From contig MTMI02000009.1 in the NCBI GenBank assembly GCA_002011165.2, forward strand, positions 124,001 to 188,000: a stretch of DNA of 64,000 nt, written 5' to 3'. The notes under the pieces are model-generated. The model had not been told where the DNA came from. It searched no databases and was given only the letters and a program-made list of their open reading frames with translations. This DNA comes from Candidatus Mnemosynella biddleae. Its GTDB lineage: Archaea > Halobacteriota > Archaeoglobi > Mnemosynellales > Mnemosynellaceae. Positions within the stretch are counted from its first letter, which is position 1, and each line of letters opens with the position of its first letter. Shown here one piece after another: positions 8,853 through 18,708 of this stretch. The position numbers and the translations under genes are program-made.

Positions 8853-9938
8853 TTAAAAGGATATTGCAACGTACTCGTTTTCACACGGATTCCCCTTGGT
8901 TACGAAGAGGATCTTGGCACTCAAATCCATAACAAGAGATGAGACTGTCACAAGTCTTGTGAACTCCTCGACCCTTTCATCCCTGTGCCTACAAATTGAG
9001 TTGGGATAATTAAAGTGATCTGAAAGAGTGATTTTGATTCTATCAAAAGTCACTTCTTTAGCTTCATTAAGAATTCTTTTTGCTCTCTCGTGTCTAAATA
9101 GCGTATCAGGAATCACTGAGATGAAGCGATCTTTTATAGGATGCTCAAAATGGGCTTTAAGAAAGTGATTGCTGTGAGTTATAATCCCGCCTTTGGGAAA
9201 TATATAAGAAACACCTTTCGGGGTCATCTCAAGATTTATGATCTCTCCGGGTGCACCGATGATAAAGTTGGAGCTCACATTTGTTTTAGCTTCGTAGACG
9301 TATTTTAAAGCAGAACTGAAATCCTGAGAATCTAGTATCCTCCTCATGAGAATTATCACTGGAATTCCTTCTCCAAAGGAATCTTCAGTTGAGACAAGAG
9401 CGTTCATCGCAACTGCGATTCCTTCAGAATTCAAACCCTGCTGAGTAACTGCTCCTGCTTCAGTTTTCGTGATGATGTCCGGAAGGTCATCTCTCCTGAT
9501 TTTCAAAATTACTGTCGTCTGAAGGAAGTGCTCTTTGTAATCCCAGTTTTGAGCAACATAGGTCTTTCCTCCAGCCCTCTCGGGAAGAACTCCCAGAGAG
9601 GTGCATCCCTCGGATGTGATGCACCCTCTGCTTTTCAGAGCTTCTCCCAGCCATCCGAGCTCATATCTAGAGTTGAGAAGAACAATGGTTTCGAGGGGGA
9701 CTCCTGAACCCTCCGCTATTCCTTCCATCTCTCTAAAAATTTCTTCGTCATAACTTTCAATCGAGCTCGAAAACTGAGAGTATGCATCTTTTAAAGATGT
9801 ATCATCTATTCCAAGATGAGACTTCCAGAATTTTAGATAGTATTCCGCATTTTTTCTTATCAAACTTTTTGCCCTCTCTCCGTAGAGTTTACCTCTTCTA
9901 AACGCTTCTCCACTCACTTCAATTATCTCAAATGACAT
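8853..9938 (-). CDS. C45-family acyltransferase/peptidase (penicillin acyltransferase-like, Ntn hydrolase)
   Basis: Resembles acyl-CoA:6-aminopenicillanic acid acyltransferase-type proteins. The N-terminal RRGKLYGERAKSLIRKNAEYY and the LLNSRYELGW stretch precede the probable nucleophile in SEGCTSLG (Cys about residue 112), where self-cleavage before Cys would create the N-terminal nucleophile. TYVAQNWDY follows as in the family. Archaeal substrates are unknown. The ATG at 9938 has GGGGAT seven bases upstream and is preferred over the longer frame from 9962. It is transcribed divergently from the archaetidyl transferase gene. Confidence 0.8.
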   Translation of the reverse strand: MSFEIIEVSGEAFRRGKLYGERAKSLIRKNAEYYLKFWKSHLGIDDTSLKDAYSQFSSSIESYDEEIFREMEGIAEGSGVPLETIVLLNSRYELGWLGEALKSRGCITSEGCTSLGVLPERAGGKTYVAQNWDYKEHFLQTTVILKIRRDDLPDIITKTEAGAVTQQGLNSEGIAVAMNALVSTEDSFGEGIPVIILMRRILDSQDFSSALKYVYEAKTNVSSNFIIGAPGEIINLEMTPKGVSYIFPKGGIITHSNHFLKAHFEHPIKDRFISVIPDTLFRHERAKRILNEAKEVTFDRIKITLSDHFNYPNSICRHRDERVEEFTRLVTVSSLVMDLSAKILFVTKGNPCENEYVAISF

Positions 9939-9987
9939 CAAATCCCCGATCTTCAACTTCAATTCTCAAACAATTTAAAGTTTTAGG

Positions 9988-10008
9988 GAGGAGGAAGGTT
10001 TAATATGG
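9988..10008 (+). promoter_or_regulatory. BRE/TATA promoter, probable leaderless transcript
   Basis: GAGGAAGGTTTAATATGG resembles a BRE followed by a TATA box (TTTAATAT) about 27-32 bases before the ATG at 10033. No ribosome site lies just before that ATG, so a leaderless mRNA is likely. The GGAGG could be mistaken for a ribosome site for an ATG at 10005, but that frame ends after 19 codons. Confidence 0.5.
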
Positions 10009-10032
10009 AATCCAGACAACACTTCATTTCAC

Positions 10033-10599
10033 ATGCTGAGCTCTCTCAAACCGAAGATATCTGAAGCTGTTCATCCTCTCGCTAAATTTCTCAGGAAAAT
10101 AGGAGTTACTCCAAACCACCTCACGATCGCTGGGGTGTTTGTGGGTTTCCTCTCCGCATATTTCATAGCAACTCATAAATACATCATCGGAGGTGTTCTC
10201 CTTCTTCTCAGTGGATTTTTCGATATGATGGATGGAGCTTTAGCAAGAGGTGAGGGACTTTCAAGCGATTTTGGAGGATTTTTTGACTCAGTGATGGATA
10301 GATACGTAGATATCATTATCTTCATCTCCCTCGGAATTTCCGGTGTCAACTGGCTTTATGTTACTCTTGCTCTGAGTGGGGCACTACTGGTGAGCTACAC
10401 AAGGGCAAGAGCGGAGAAGATCATTAAGAGGTGTGACGTTGGAATAGCAGAAAGAGGAGAGAGACTTCTCATTATTTTCCTCGGCTTGATGATCAGTAGA
10501 GTGGAAGAGGCTGTAATACTCGTTGCGATCCTTTCTCATCTAACCGCAGTTCACAGAATCACTTACACGAAACGAGCTTTAAAATCCGATCATCGATGA
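10033..10599 (+). CDS. CDP-alcohol phosphatidyltransferase (archaetidylinositol phosphate synthase-like)
   Basis: An integral membrane enzyme of polar lipid synthesis. The signature DG-x2-AR-x8-G-x3-D-x3-D is present in DMMDGALARGEGLSSDFGGF followed by FDSVMDR (about residues 68-95). Several hydrophobic helices follow, and 188 residues matches the archaeal group that joins CDP-archaeol to inositol phosphate. The exact alcohol is inferred from similarity. Its 3' end overlaps the GluRS gene by 10 bases on the opposite strand. Confidence 0.85.
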   Translation: MLSSLKPKISEAVHPLAKFLRKIGVTPNHLTIAGVFVGFLSAYFIATHKYIIGGVLLLLSGFFDMMDGALARGEGLSSDFGGFFDSVMDRYVDIIIFISLGISGVNWLYVTLALSGALLVSYTRARAEKIIKRCDVGIAERGERLLIIFLGLMISRVEEAVILVAILSHLTAVHRITYTKRALKSDHR

Positions 10600-12254
10600 G
10601 CAAAGCAAACCTGTAGAATTCCGTCTTCGAATTTTTCAACTTTCCCAAATCCAAATCTCTCGAACTGAACAATTTTTCCGATTTCTTTAATAACTCCTCT
10701 TTCGGAGATTCCTTCGTAAACTCCTTCTGGAGCTAAAACTATCGTTTTAACTCCGTCTGGGGGGGCCCAGTGGATTATTCTATAGCCTTTTACATCCTTT
10801 CCTTCATATTTAGCTTCAAGCGGAGAGAGACTTGTGATCTGAACATTACAGAGATCTTTTAATCTCACAAAATCTCCGACTTTTATCTCTTTAAAGTCGC
10901 TCTCCGCTATGAAAACCTCTCCTTCAACCTCGATCTCTCTGAATCCCATATCTCTTTTTGGATGAAGTGGTGCTCTTGCGAGCATCTTAGATGGGCCCTC
11001 TTTTATAATCATCTTTTTTGGGTTGTGAACAAAGAAATAACGCTTAGCAACTGGATCTATGATCTTTCTGTTTTCCGCATACAGATTCTCCATGCTTATG
11101 CTCACATCATTCTCTCCAATACCAAGAGAAATGAAGAAATTCCTGAGAGCCTCCGCAGTAATTCCTCTCCTTTTCAAAGCCCTTAACGTCGGCAATCTAA
11201 CATCATCCCATCCACTGTAAACTCTTTCCTCGATCCCTTTAGCTATCATACTTGTACTCAGCTTTCCAAACTCGTGGATCTTCAACCTTCCCCAGTAAAT
11301 CGTTTTCGGATACTCCCACTCGAAATATGAATAAATATATCTTTGTCTAGCTTCGCTATCCCTTAAATCCTTACCTCTGATGATGTGGGTGACACCCTGA
11401 AGATAATCCTCAATTGCCGATTCGAAATCGAGAGTTGGCCAGACTCTGAAGCGATCTCCGACTCTCGGATGAGGAACTTCAATTATTCTGAAGGCCACCC
11501 AATCTCTGACCGCAGGATCGGGATGTTTCATATCTGTTTTTATCCTGAGAACTGCTTCTCCTGAAGAGAGTTCTCCAGAGAGCATTTTATCCCAGAGTTC
11601 CAAACTTACCTCAGGAGTGCTCTCCCTATGAGGACAGCTCACAGAATTGTCCTTAAATTTCTTGAACTCCTCTCTCGAACACAGGCAAACGTATGCAAAG
11701 CCCATTTCAATGAGTTTCTCCGCATACTCGTAGTAAATTGGGATTCTCTCGGATGCACAAAGTATGACATCTGGTTTATACCCGAGCCACTCATAATCTT
11801 CGAGATACCAATCGTAAGCTTCCAAGAGCGGGCGCTTCGTCTTTGGATCTGTATCGTCGAACCTGAGGATGAGTGTTCCTTTATGCATTTTTGCGTATTC
11901 TCCATTTATCACCATCCCTCTCGCACTTCCGAGCGTTGGAGGCCCATTGGGATTGGGAGCAAATCTCATGACTGGATGATCCGAATCTAGAGGAGGTAGG
12001 CCTCCAGCCTTTTTCTCCTTCTTTCTCTCCAAAAGCTCTGGAGCCATATTCTTCAGAAGCTCCTCTCTTTCCTCATTTGAAAGAGAGTTCACATATGAGA
12101 TGATTTCATTAAAAACGTTCATGAGATCTCTTATCGAACTTCTCAGCTCAGGTGCCTCTGCAATGACCTTCCCTATAACTGCACCTCTTTCAGCTTTTCC
12201 ATACTTCAGAGCATTTGCAAGCGCATGTTTAAGGATGAGTTCTCTGATGCTCAT
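10590..12254 (-). CDS. gltX: glutamyl-tRNA synthetase (archaeal GluRS type)
   Basis: Charges tRNA-Glu, and probably tRNA-Gln, for later amidation. The class I signature appears as FAPNPNGPPTLGSARGMVI (HIGH variant), and the KMSKS-like loop as GKLSTSMI near residue 345; the long N-terminal extension and beta-barrel anticodon domain are as in archaeal GluRS, about 554 residues. The ATG at 12254 has GAGGAG six bases upstream and overlaps the GGPP synthase stop (TGATG), so it is translationally coupled as the last gene of the long operon. Confidence 0.96.
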   Translation of the reverse strand: MSIRELILKHALANALKYGKAERGAVIGKVIAEAPELRSSIRDLMNVFNEIISYVNSLSNEEREELLKNMAPELLERKKEKKAGGLPPLDSDHPVMRFAPNPNGPPTLGSARGMVINGEYAKMHKGTLILRFDDTDPKTKRPLLEAYDWYLEDYEWLGYKPDVILCASERIPIYYEYAEKLIEMGFAYVCLCSREEFKKFKDNSVSCPHRESTPEVSLELWDKMLSGELSSGEAVLRIKTDMKHPDPAVRDWVAFRIIEVPHPRVGDRFRVWPTLDFESAIEDYLQGVTHIIRGKDLRDSEARQRYIYSYFEWEYPKTIYWGRLKIHEFGKLSTSMIAKGIEERVYSGWDDVRLPTLRALKRRGITAEALRNFFISLGIGENDVSISMENLYAENRKIIDPVAKRYFFVHNPKKMIIKEGPSKMLARAPLHPKRDMGFREIEVEGEVFIAESDFKEIKVGDFVRLKDLCNVQITSLSPLEAKYEGKDVKGYRIIHWAPPDGVKTIVLAPEGVYEGISERGVIKEIGKIVQFERFGFGKVEKFEDGILQVCFAHR

Positions 12255-13210
12255 CAATAACTCCTCTTTATCATGAAATCAGCAAGTTCAAGCAAGATTT
12301 TCTTAGTTTTGCAATCAGGAAAGATTTCAAGAGCTTTTTTACCTCTTTCCACATATTCTTCCGCTCTTCTTATCGCATAATCCATGATCCCGAAATTCTT
12401 GAGAATTTCCACAATCTCTTCTACGCTATCTTCATCCCTCTTTCTTACTTCGGGGAGCTCCACTCCAAGCTCTCTTGCTCGAATGACGAGCATAGTTTTT
12501 TTACCTTCCGCAATGTCGCTTCCCCTATCTTTACCGATCTCTTCGCCCTTTCCAATAAGATCTAGAATATCATCGTAAATCTGAAAACCTATTCCGACAT
12601 TTCTTCCGTAGCTTCCGAGTGCTTTTATCTCCTCTTCTTCTCCTCCTCCAATCACACCACCAAGCATTGCACTAGCTTCGTAAAGAGCTCCAGTCTTTTT
12701 TCCAACCATCTCCAGATACTCATCCTCAGAGACGTTCTCTCTCTTTTCAAATTCCATATCCATCCACTGTCCCTCACAGATTTCAACACAAGCTTTGGAG
12801 AGGATTTCCACTGCCCTGACAACTCTCTCCGGAGGAGCTCTCGAAGAAGAGAGAATCTCAAAAGAGAGGGCATGAAGCGTATCTCCTGCAAGAATCGCAT
12901 AAGGAACTCCCCAAAGAGAATGCACGGTGGGAATCCCCCTCCTCATCTCGTCTTCATCCATAATGTCATCGTGTATTAATGTGAAGTTGTGAAGAAGTTC
13001 CACTGCAATGGCTGCCGAAATCGCATCCTCGCTTTTGCCTCCAACGAGTTCCGCTGTGAGAAGAACTGTAACAGGTCTGAGTCTCTTACCTCCTGCTTTA
13101 AGTAGATGAATTGATGCTTCGTAAAGCTCCTCAGGTTTACCTTTATGAATGATCTCCTTTAAAGCGGATTCCACAAGTTCTTTTCTTTTTCTCAACTCAT
13201 TTTCGAGCAT
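12254..13210 (-). CDS. idsA: geranylgeranyl/geranylfarnesyl diphosphate synthase
   Basis: A trans-isoprenyl diphosphate synthase making the C20 (or longer) chain for archaeal ether lipids. Both Asp-rich motifs are present: LIHDDIMDEDEMRRG (first DDxxD) near residue 82 and YDDILD (second) near residue 212, with GGKRLRP near the N-terminus. The start at ATG 13210 is preceded by GAGGTGA; the longer GTG start at 13219 would destroy that spacing. It follows RNase J and precedes GluRS. Confidence 0.94.
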   Translation of the reverse strand: MLENELRKRKELVESALKEIIHKGKPEELYEASIHLLKAGGKRLRPVTVLLTAELVGGKSEDAISAAIAVELLHNFTLIHDDIMDEDEMRRGIPTVHSLWGVPYAILAGDTLHALSFEILSSSRAPPERVVRAVEILSKACVEICEGQWMDMEFEKRENVSEDEYLEMVGKKTGALYEASAMLGGVIGGGEEEEIKALGSYGRNVGIGFQIYDDILDLIGKGEEIGKDRGSDIAEGKKTMLVIRARELGVELPEVRKRDEDSVEEIVEILKNFGIMDYAIRRAEEYVERGKKALEIFPDCKTKKILLELADFMIKRSY

Positions 13211-13220
13211 TAAAATCACC

Positions 13221-14546
13221 TCAAACGATTAATTCCTGAGAATTTCTGAGTATATGGGCAGTACTTCCGAGAACATATCCCTCCTCTTCTGCAAGCTCAA
13301 CATAAGCACCTGTCATCTCAATGGATCCGTGAGTTGGGATTACATGTTCCGGTTGAAGAATTCTTATAAGATCTCTGTGATCTTCTCTGTAAGCATGGCC
13401 AGATACGTGAACGTTCGGATAAATTCTTGCACCCCTCATCCTGAGCTTAGTCTCAACAGCATAACGATTTGCAATGTTTATTGGTGCTGGAATAGCAGAA
13501 GAGGAAAAGATAACATTATCTCCCTTTTCAATCAGGAAAGGTGTTTTTCCATCTGAGATCCTCGTAAGAACTGCTCCGGGTTCTCCCTGATGTCCGGTAA
13601 CTATTGGAAGATATAACTCTTTACCCTCCCTCATCATTTCCTTCATTTTCTTCTCCAACTGAGCTCTGTTAGAATAGCACTCGAAGTTTCCGTCCAGTAT
13701 TCCCATCTTCTGACCGGTTCCGGCATATCTCTCCATAGATCTTCCAAATAGTACCGGCATTCTACCGAGTCTTTCAGCCACCTCTACTATCGTTTTTATT
13801 CTGGCTAAATGAGAAGAGAATGTGGTAACGATAATTCCTCTTTCATCTTCTAAACTCATCAAAAGATCGTTGAGCATCTGAGAGGCAATTCTCTCAGAGG
13901 GTGTCCTCCCCTGCTCATTGACCCTTACACTCTCGGTTATGAGAGCGAGAACTCCTTCTCTTCCCACCTCTCTCAGCCTCTGAAAGTCGGGAGGGGCCCC
14001 TATGATAGGTGTTCTATCAAACTTGAAATCGTTTGCATACACCACTGCCCCTCTCGGCGTATGAATGACTGCGAAAACGCAATCAACAATACTGTGCTGA
14101 ACTCTCACGAACTCAAGCTCTATGTCTTCAGTTATCTTAAATCTGCTTCCTGCAGTTAAAGAGATTAGATTATTCTCAACTCCAAATTTCTTTTCTTGTT
14201 GAATTTGTTGGGAAATGAGTTCTGTGGTGAAAGGAGTGGAGATAATTGGAACATCATAGCGATGGGCAAGTTTGGGAATTGCTCCTATGTGATCAAGATG
14301 TCCATGGGTGCAAACTATTGCCCTGACTCTTCCATTCACCTTGGAGAGAACCGTGTCATCTGGAATGGCACCTATGTTTATTAGATCCAGAGAGTGCATC
14401 TTCTCAAGCTCAACATCTTCATGAATTAGAACTCTATCCAGTCTCAATCCCATGTCGCATAGGATTATATCTCTTCCGACCTTCACTCCGGTCATATTTC
14501 TTCCAACTTCTTCATATCCTCCGATTGCAATAATGCTTACGTCCAT
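13221..14546 (-). CDS. rnj: archaeal RNase J (beta-CASP metallo-beta-lactamase ribonuclease)
   Basis: A 5'-3' exoribonuclease of RNA decay and processing. The metal motif HGHLDHIGA lies near residue 81, followed by further metallo-beta-lactamase residues, the beta-CASP insert (FGRSMERYA, VTGHQGEPGAVLTR) and a C-terminal HVSGHAYREDH. About 441 residues fits euryarchaeal RNase J. It lies between IPP isomerase and GGPP synthase, a placement retained in many euryarchaea. Confidence 0.93.
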   Translation of the reverse strand: MDVSIIAIGGYEEVGRNMTGVKVGRDIILCDMGLRLDRVLIHEDVELEKMHSLDLINIGAIPDDTVLSKVNGRVRAIVCTHGHLDHIGAIPKLAHRYDVPIISTPFTTELISQQIQQEKKFGVENNLISLTAGSRFKITEDIELEFVRVQHSIVDCVFAVIHTPRGAVVYANDFKFDRTPIIGAPPDFQRLREVGREGVLALITESVRVNEQGRTPSERIASQMLNDLLMSLEDERGIIVTTFSSHLARIKTIVEVAERLGRMPVLFGRSMERYAGTGQKMGILDGNFECYSNRAQLEKKMKEMMREGKELYLPIVTGHQGEPGAVLTRISDGKTPFLIEKGDNVIFSSSAIPAPINIANRYAVETKLRMRGARIYPNVHVSGHAYREDHRDLIRILQPEHVIPTHGSIEMTGAYVELAEEEGYVLGSTAHILRNSQELIV

Positions 14547-14552
14547 ATGCCC

Positions 14553-15626
14553 CTACCTTCTGGCAAATTTTCTGACATCGTAACCTCTAAGTTCAAACAT
14601 CTCTTTTAATCTCCCGGTTATTAATAGAGGGACTTTCCCAATTTCTGAGACTTCTCTGCACCCTGTTAGGAACATGGAAGCTCTGAGACCATAAATAAAG
14701 GTTTCCAAAATCTTTAAAACCTCATCCTTGCTCCTCATTCCCACCCTCAAGACTGGAAGAGCAACCCCACAAAGAGAAGCTCCTAAAGAGAGGCACTTGA
14801 AAACGTCAACTCCGCTCCTTATTCCACCACTTGCAATGATTGGAATGCTTCCGGAGCACTCCACAACACTCAATGGAGTTAAAATCCCCCAATCCCAAAG
14901 AGAGAGGCCGACCACCTCTTTCACTTCGTTCTCTCTTTTTCTTGCTCTGTAAACTTCAACCGCAGAAAAAGAAGTCCCCCCAAGACCTCCGACATCTATC
15001 GCACTCACTCCAGCTGAAACGAGATCTCTAGCCACCTCTCTGGAAATTCCTGCACCAGTTTCTTTGACTATAACCGGAACGGGTGATCTTTCACAGAGTT
15101 CTTCAATCTTCTCCAGACATCCTCTTGCTTTGAGGTCACCCTCTGGTTGAACAACCTCCTGAAGATAGTTTAGATGCACCGCAATAGCATCTGCCTCTAT
15201 AACTTCGATAATTCCAAGAATTTCATCAATTTTATATTCCTTTAGCTGAGGTGCCCCGATATTCGCATAAATGAAGGCATCTGGAGCTCTCTCCCTGACA
15301 ATTCTGAAGGATTCTGGATCTGCTCCTTCAAGAAGTACTCTCTGACTTCCAACTCCCATTCCTATTCCGAGCTCCTGAACCGCAGAAGCGATATTTTCAT
15401 TTATCTTCTTCGCTCCGAGAGTTCCCCCGGTGATTGAAGAGACCAAAAGAGGTGCTTTCAAATCCTTTCCTAAAAAATCAACCCCTAATTCTATTTCCTC
15501 CCAGTTGATTTCAGGGAGAGCTTTATGAAGAATGAAGATATCCCGAAAAGGGGAGAGCGTTGACTCCACATCCTCGTTTAAACAGATTTCAATATGCTCC
15601 GCCTTTCTGAGCTCACTGTTCACCAT
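14553..15626 (-). CDS. fni: type 2 isopentenyl-diphosphate isomerase (FMN-dependent)
   Basis: Interconverts IPP and DMAPP using FMN and NADPH. The sequence has the N-terminal RKAEHIEICLNEDV, the SSITGGTLGAKKIN segment, and glycine-rich phosphate-binding loops (VDVGGLGGTSF and IIASGGIRSGVDVFK) of the TIM barrel. The ATG at 15626 overlaps the IPK stop and has GGAGTGA upstream; the longer frame starts at a TTG. It completes the mevalonate kinase-IPK-isomerase set. Confidence 0.94.
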   Translation of the reverse strand: MVNSELRKAEHIEICLNEDVESTLSPFRDIFILHKALPEINWEEIELGVDFLGKDLKAPLLVSSITGGTLGAKKINENIASAVQELGIGMGVGSQRVLLEGADPESFRIVRERAPDAFIYANIGAPQLKEYKIDEILGIIEVIEADAIAVHLNYLQEVVQPEGDLKARGCLEKIEELCERSPVPVIVKETGAGISREVARDLVSAGVSAIDVGGLGGTSFSAVEVYRARKRENEVKEVVGLSLWDWGILTPLSVVECSGSIPIIASGGIRSGVDVFKCLSLGASLCGVALPVLRVGMRSKDEVLKILETFIYGLRASMFLTGCREVSEIGKVPLLITGRLKEMFELRGYDVRKFARR

Positions 15627-16372
15627 CAATCACTCCTGATTACTGTCCCTACTCTTTCTCCTCTTAAAAACTTTTCAATATTCCCTTCTTGTAAAGCATT
15701 GAAAATGAAGGATTCTATTCCTTTTTCAGCCAACTTAAGGAGTTCAATAACCTTGCCTTTCATCTCTCCTGTGACGTCATGAGTTCCGGAGGTGAAAAAA
15801 ATGTTCTGAAGTTCTTTAAATCTTTCAGGTGTAATTTCTTTGATGACCTCTCCTTTCTCATCCAGAACTCCGTCAACATTAGTACCCATCCCAACTCTTT
15901 TTGGTGTGAGAGAGAGAGCAAAATAGCTCACGAGTTTATCTCCAGAGATTATTGAATTTCCTTTTTTCAAATCGAAAACAACATCTCCATGAGTTACAGG
16001 AACGATTCCTTTCCGAAGAGCTTCGAAAAATGCTTCGAAGAAAATTTTTCTTATTTCCCCATCTTCAGCGATGATGATGTCAAAAGGATGTATGGAAACT
16101 GCGGGAAAGTGGTTGTTAAGAATGTCAACGAAAATGTGATTTAATCTTGAAGCTGAAGAGTGAGTGACACATAATCCTGGAGCATGAAATCTGGTATTGA
16201 GAGAGTATTTCTTAGCCTGAGGATGGCCAAAAGATCCGACTCCATGAATGAGGAGCAAATCTTCTTTCTTTTTAGATAACTCTTTAGCTATTCTTCTCAT
16301 CTCCCCTATCTTCGCTCTTTCCACCAAGTTCTTCTCAGTTATCACACTTCCCCCGATCTTAAGTATGATCAC
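15626..16372 (-). CDS. isopentenyl phosphate kinase
   Basis: An amino-acid-kinase-fold enzyme that phosphorylates isopentenyl phosphate to IPP in the archaeal mevalonate pathway. Key elements are LKIGGSVITEK at the N-terminus and LIHGVGSFGHPQAKKY (catalytic His near residue 53), plus GMGTNVDGVLD near residue 180. The start is GTG overlapping the mevalonate kinase stop (GTGA). It shows that this organism uses the alternative, decarboxylase-first branch. Confidence 0.93.
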   Translation of the reverse strand: MIILKIGGSVITEKNLVERAKIGEMRRIAKELSKKKEDLLLIHGVGSFGHPQAKKYSLNTRFHAPGLCVTHSSASRLNHIFVDILNNHFPAVSIHPFDIIIAEDGEIRKIFFEAFFEALRKGIVPVTHGDVVFDLKKGNSIISGDKLVSYFALSLTPKRVGMGTNVDGVLDEKGEVIKEITPERFKELQNIFFTSGTHDVTGEMKGKVIELLKLAEKGIESFIFNALQEGNIEKFLRGERVGTVIRSD

Positions 16373-17277
16373 TCCTCCCTAACCCCCTGAGTATCTATCG
16401 AAGTCAAAAAGACCTCTTTACATAGAGGCTTTATCTCGTTGAGAATTTTCTCAGAGTTCTCGGAAGGTGAGAGAATAACAACGGAGCCCCCTCCTCCCGC
16501 TCCAGTAATTTTAGCCCCGTAAGCTCCTGAAGAACGAGCTCGATAAACAATTGAAGAGATTTGCTCGGTTGAGACTCCAATGGAATCGAGGAGGCCCTGA
16601 TTGATGTTCATAAGCTCTCCGATGGAGAGCAAATCTCCTTCTTTAAGTCTCTCTTTAACAAGGATAGCAATCGAATCAATCACTTCCATAACTCCATCTA
16701 TTACTTTGGGATGTCTCTCTCTGAGCCTCCTGACAGATGCTACGAGCTCTTTCGTTGAAGAAGTAACTCCAGTAAAAGCTATGATAATACTAGTATTAGG
16801 AACAGGAAGTTTTTCGCCCTCTGGTAACATGAGAACGCCCCCAAAGGTTGAAACATATGTGTCAGTTCTGCTAGCGGAGCCCTGAACTTCTTTTTCAACC
16901 TCATGAGCCATTCTTGCTATTTCTTCCTTTTCAAGTTCTACACCAAACATTTTAGAGAGAGCTTTGATTGTTGCAACTGTAACAGAAGCGGATGAACCCA
17001 AACCAGATGCAGGAGGGATTTCCGATGAGATGGTAATTTTAACGGGAGTTATCTCGCAAAGATTTTCGATTTTCTTGATTGCTCCCGCGACATAGGGATA
17101 GAGTTTAGAAGGATGGCCCCTTGAAACTCCAGAAAATGATTCTATTATGAACTCATCCGATGACTCCACGGAAACTCTAGTTCTCATACTAATGGAAGCA
17201 CAGATACCGTGTTTTCCGTAAACAACAGCATGCTCACCGCAGAGATAAACCTTTCCTGGAGCTGAGACCCTTATCAT
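16369..17277 (-). CDS. mvk: mevalonate kinase
   Basis: A GHMP-family kinase phosphorylating mevalonate. The motif PPASGLGSSASVTVATIKAL (residues about 87-106) is the GHMP ATP-binding loop, APGKVYLCGEHAVVYG marks the N-terminus, and KITGAGGGGSVV near residue 258 is motif 3. At 302 residues it has archaeal length. It is separated by 4 bases from the MEMO gene and overlaps IPK. Confidence 0.95.
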   Translation of the reverse strand: MIRVSAPGKVYLCGEHAVVYGKHGICASISMRTRVSVESSDEFIIESFSGVSRGHPSKLYPYVAGAIKKIENLCEITPVKITISSEIPPASGLGSSASVTVATIKALSKMFGVELEKEEIARMAHEVEKEVQGSASRTDTYVSTFGGVLMLPEGEKLPVPNTSIIIAFTGVTSSTKELVASVRRLRERHPKVIDGVMEVIDSIAILVKERLKEGDLLSIGELMNINQGLLDSIGVSTEQISSIVYRARSSGAYGAKITGAGGGGSVVILSPSENSEKILNEIKPLCKEVFLTSIDTQGVREE

Positions 17278-17281
17278 ACTC

Positions 17282-18070
17282 TCAAACCATCAGAATCCCA
17301 GCATAACCGACAACAGAAGATCTATCTGAAATTACATCTCCGCTTGTCTGATAGGCGATTTTAACCCCTTTCTGAGCTCCCATGAATTTTGAAGTATTAA
17401 TAGCGGTTGCTATAGCTCCATATCCACAGACAGTGACCCTTCTCTCGAAAATTCTCTTGTACATTTCTTCTGCATCGAGTTTCAAGATGGGTTCAATCAC
17501 ATAGTTATCGTCTTCGTAAGCCTTCTCATAGGGCACGTAATGAGAGAAATCCGAAGAAGCTATAACGAACGTATCTCCGAAATCCTTCGAAAGTTCTGCA
17601 ATCTTCCTTCCGAGCTCCATTGCGGTTATCTCGTCTTGAGCAAGCATACAGATGGGAACAATTCTAAAATCTTTAAAACGATACTGAAGAAAAGGTATCT
17701 GTACTTCTATAGAGTGCTCGTGGAGATGTGCAGATTCATCCACAACTGCTTCATCGAAGAGAGCATCCACAAACTCTTCGTCTACCTCCACAACTCCTAA
17801 AGGTGTTTTCCACTGTTGTTTTGAACTCGCAACCGGTATACCAATACCATGGTGATTTGGGCCTATGAGGACGTAGCGAGAGGTTTCCGGCACTTTCGAA
17901 TAAACCGCAGCTGCAACCTTTCCGGAGAACATGTAACCAGCGTGAGGAGATACACATGCTTTTGAGCTTTCTTCCCTTATTTCAAAAGAGGAAAAAAGCT
18001 CTTCTAGAGTTTTTTTCAATCTCTCAGGACTTGCAGGGTAGAATTGTCCTGCAACTGCGGGTTCTCTCAT
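17282..18070 (-). CDS. MEMO1 family protein (AmmeMemoRadiSam component)
   Basis: A member of the Memo fold, related to extradiol dioxygenases. Conserved metal-site histidines are seen in SPHAGYMFSG, GPNHHGIG and HEHSIEVQIPFLQYRF. The start is ATG 18070 with GAGGGGG six bases upstream; the longer frame from 18106 lacks this and would run into S2. In archaea it is encoded after S2, as here. Together with an AMMECR1 protein and a radical SAM enzyme elsewhere in this window it forms the 'AmmeMemoRadiSam' set, whose reaction is unestablished. Confidence 0.93.
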   Translation of the reverse strand: MREPAVAGQFYPASPERLKKTLEELFSSFEIREESSKACVSPHAGYMFSGKVAAAVYSKVPETSRYVLIGPNHHGIGIPVASSKQQWKTPLGVVEVDEEFVDALFDEAVVDESAHLHEHSIEVQIPFLQYRFKDFRIVPICMLAQDEITAMELGRKIAELSKDFGDTFVIASSDFSHYVPYEKAYEDDNYVIEPILKLDAEEMYKRIFERRVTVCGYGAIATAINTSKFMGAQKGVKIAYQTSGDVISDRSSVVGYAGILMV

Positions 18071-18080
18071 TAACACCCCC

Positions 18081-18692
18081 TCACAACTCCACTTCGAAGT
18101 CCTCAACCACGTATCTGAACTCGTCCTCCCTTTCCCAGATCTTCATAATCTCTCTTGTCAGGAGCCAGTAAACAAGAGCAAGAGCCTTTCTTCCTTTGTT
18201 GTTTGTTGGAATCGCCAGATCAACATTTGAAAGAGAGTTATTGCTGTCGCAAAGAGCAACGACGGGAATTCCTATTTCCACTGCCTCCTGTACGGCCTGA
18301 GAGTCTCCTATGGGATCTGTCACAAGTACAACATCAGGATCAACATAATATGGAAGAGCTGGATTTGTGAGCGTTCCAGGGACGAATCTCCCCACAATCG
18401 CCTTCGCACCAATAGTTTTAGCAAACATCACTGCTGGCTTGTGTCCATATTGCCTTGCAGAGACTGCAAGAATTTTCTCTGGCTGATATCTGGAAAGAAA
18501 CTTGGCTGCAACTCTAATCCTTGCATCAGTTGAGTATATGTCTAGAATGTAGAGACCGTCGTTTCTAACTCTGTAAATGAACTTCATCATGTCCTTCGTC
18601 TTCTGCTGAGTTCCTATATGAACTCCCGCAGCAAGATACTCCTCTACAGGAACGAGAAGCTGAATTTCGGATTTTTCTTCATCGTACTCCAC
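18081..18692 (-). CDS. rpsB: ribosomal protein S2
   Basis: Small-subunit protein S2, archaeal/eukaryotic type (Sa/P40). The sequence [16 protein letters not shown], the [22 protein letters not shown] segment and the [12 protein letters not shown] motif are diagnostic; about 203 residues. The start is GTG with GGGGTGA upstream. It is positioned between enolase and MEMO, as in other euryarchaea. Confidence 0.97.
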   Translation of the reverse strand: MEYDEEKSEIQLLVPVEEYLAAGVHIGTQQKTKDMMKFIYRVRNDGLYILDIYSTDARIRVAAKFLSRYQPEKILAVSARQYGHKPAVMFAKTIGAKAIVGRFVPGTLTNPALPYYVDPDVVLVTDPIGDSQAVQEAVEIGIPVVALCDSNNSLSNVDLAIPTNNKGRKALALVYWLLTREIMKIWEREDEFRYVVEDFEVEL

Positions 18693-18708
18693 TCACAATC
18701 ACCCCTTC

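Noticed and set aside
10005-10064. ATG with GGAGG upstream near 10005
   Set aside because: The frame ends after 19 codons; the GGAGG/TTTAATAT is better read as BRE/TATA for the gene at 10033.
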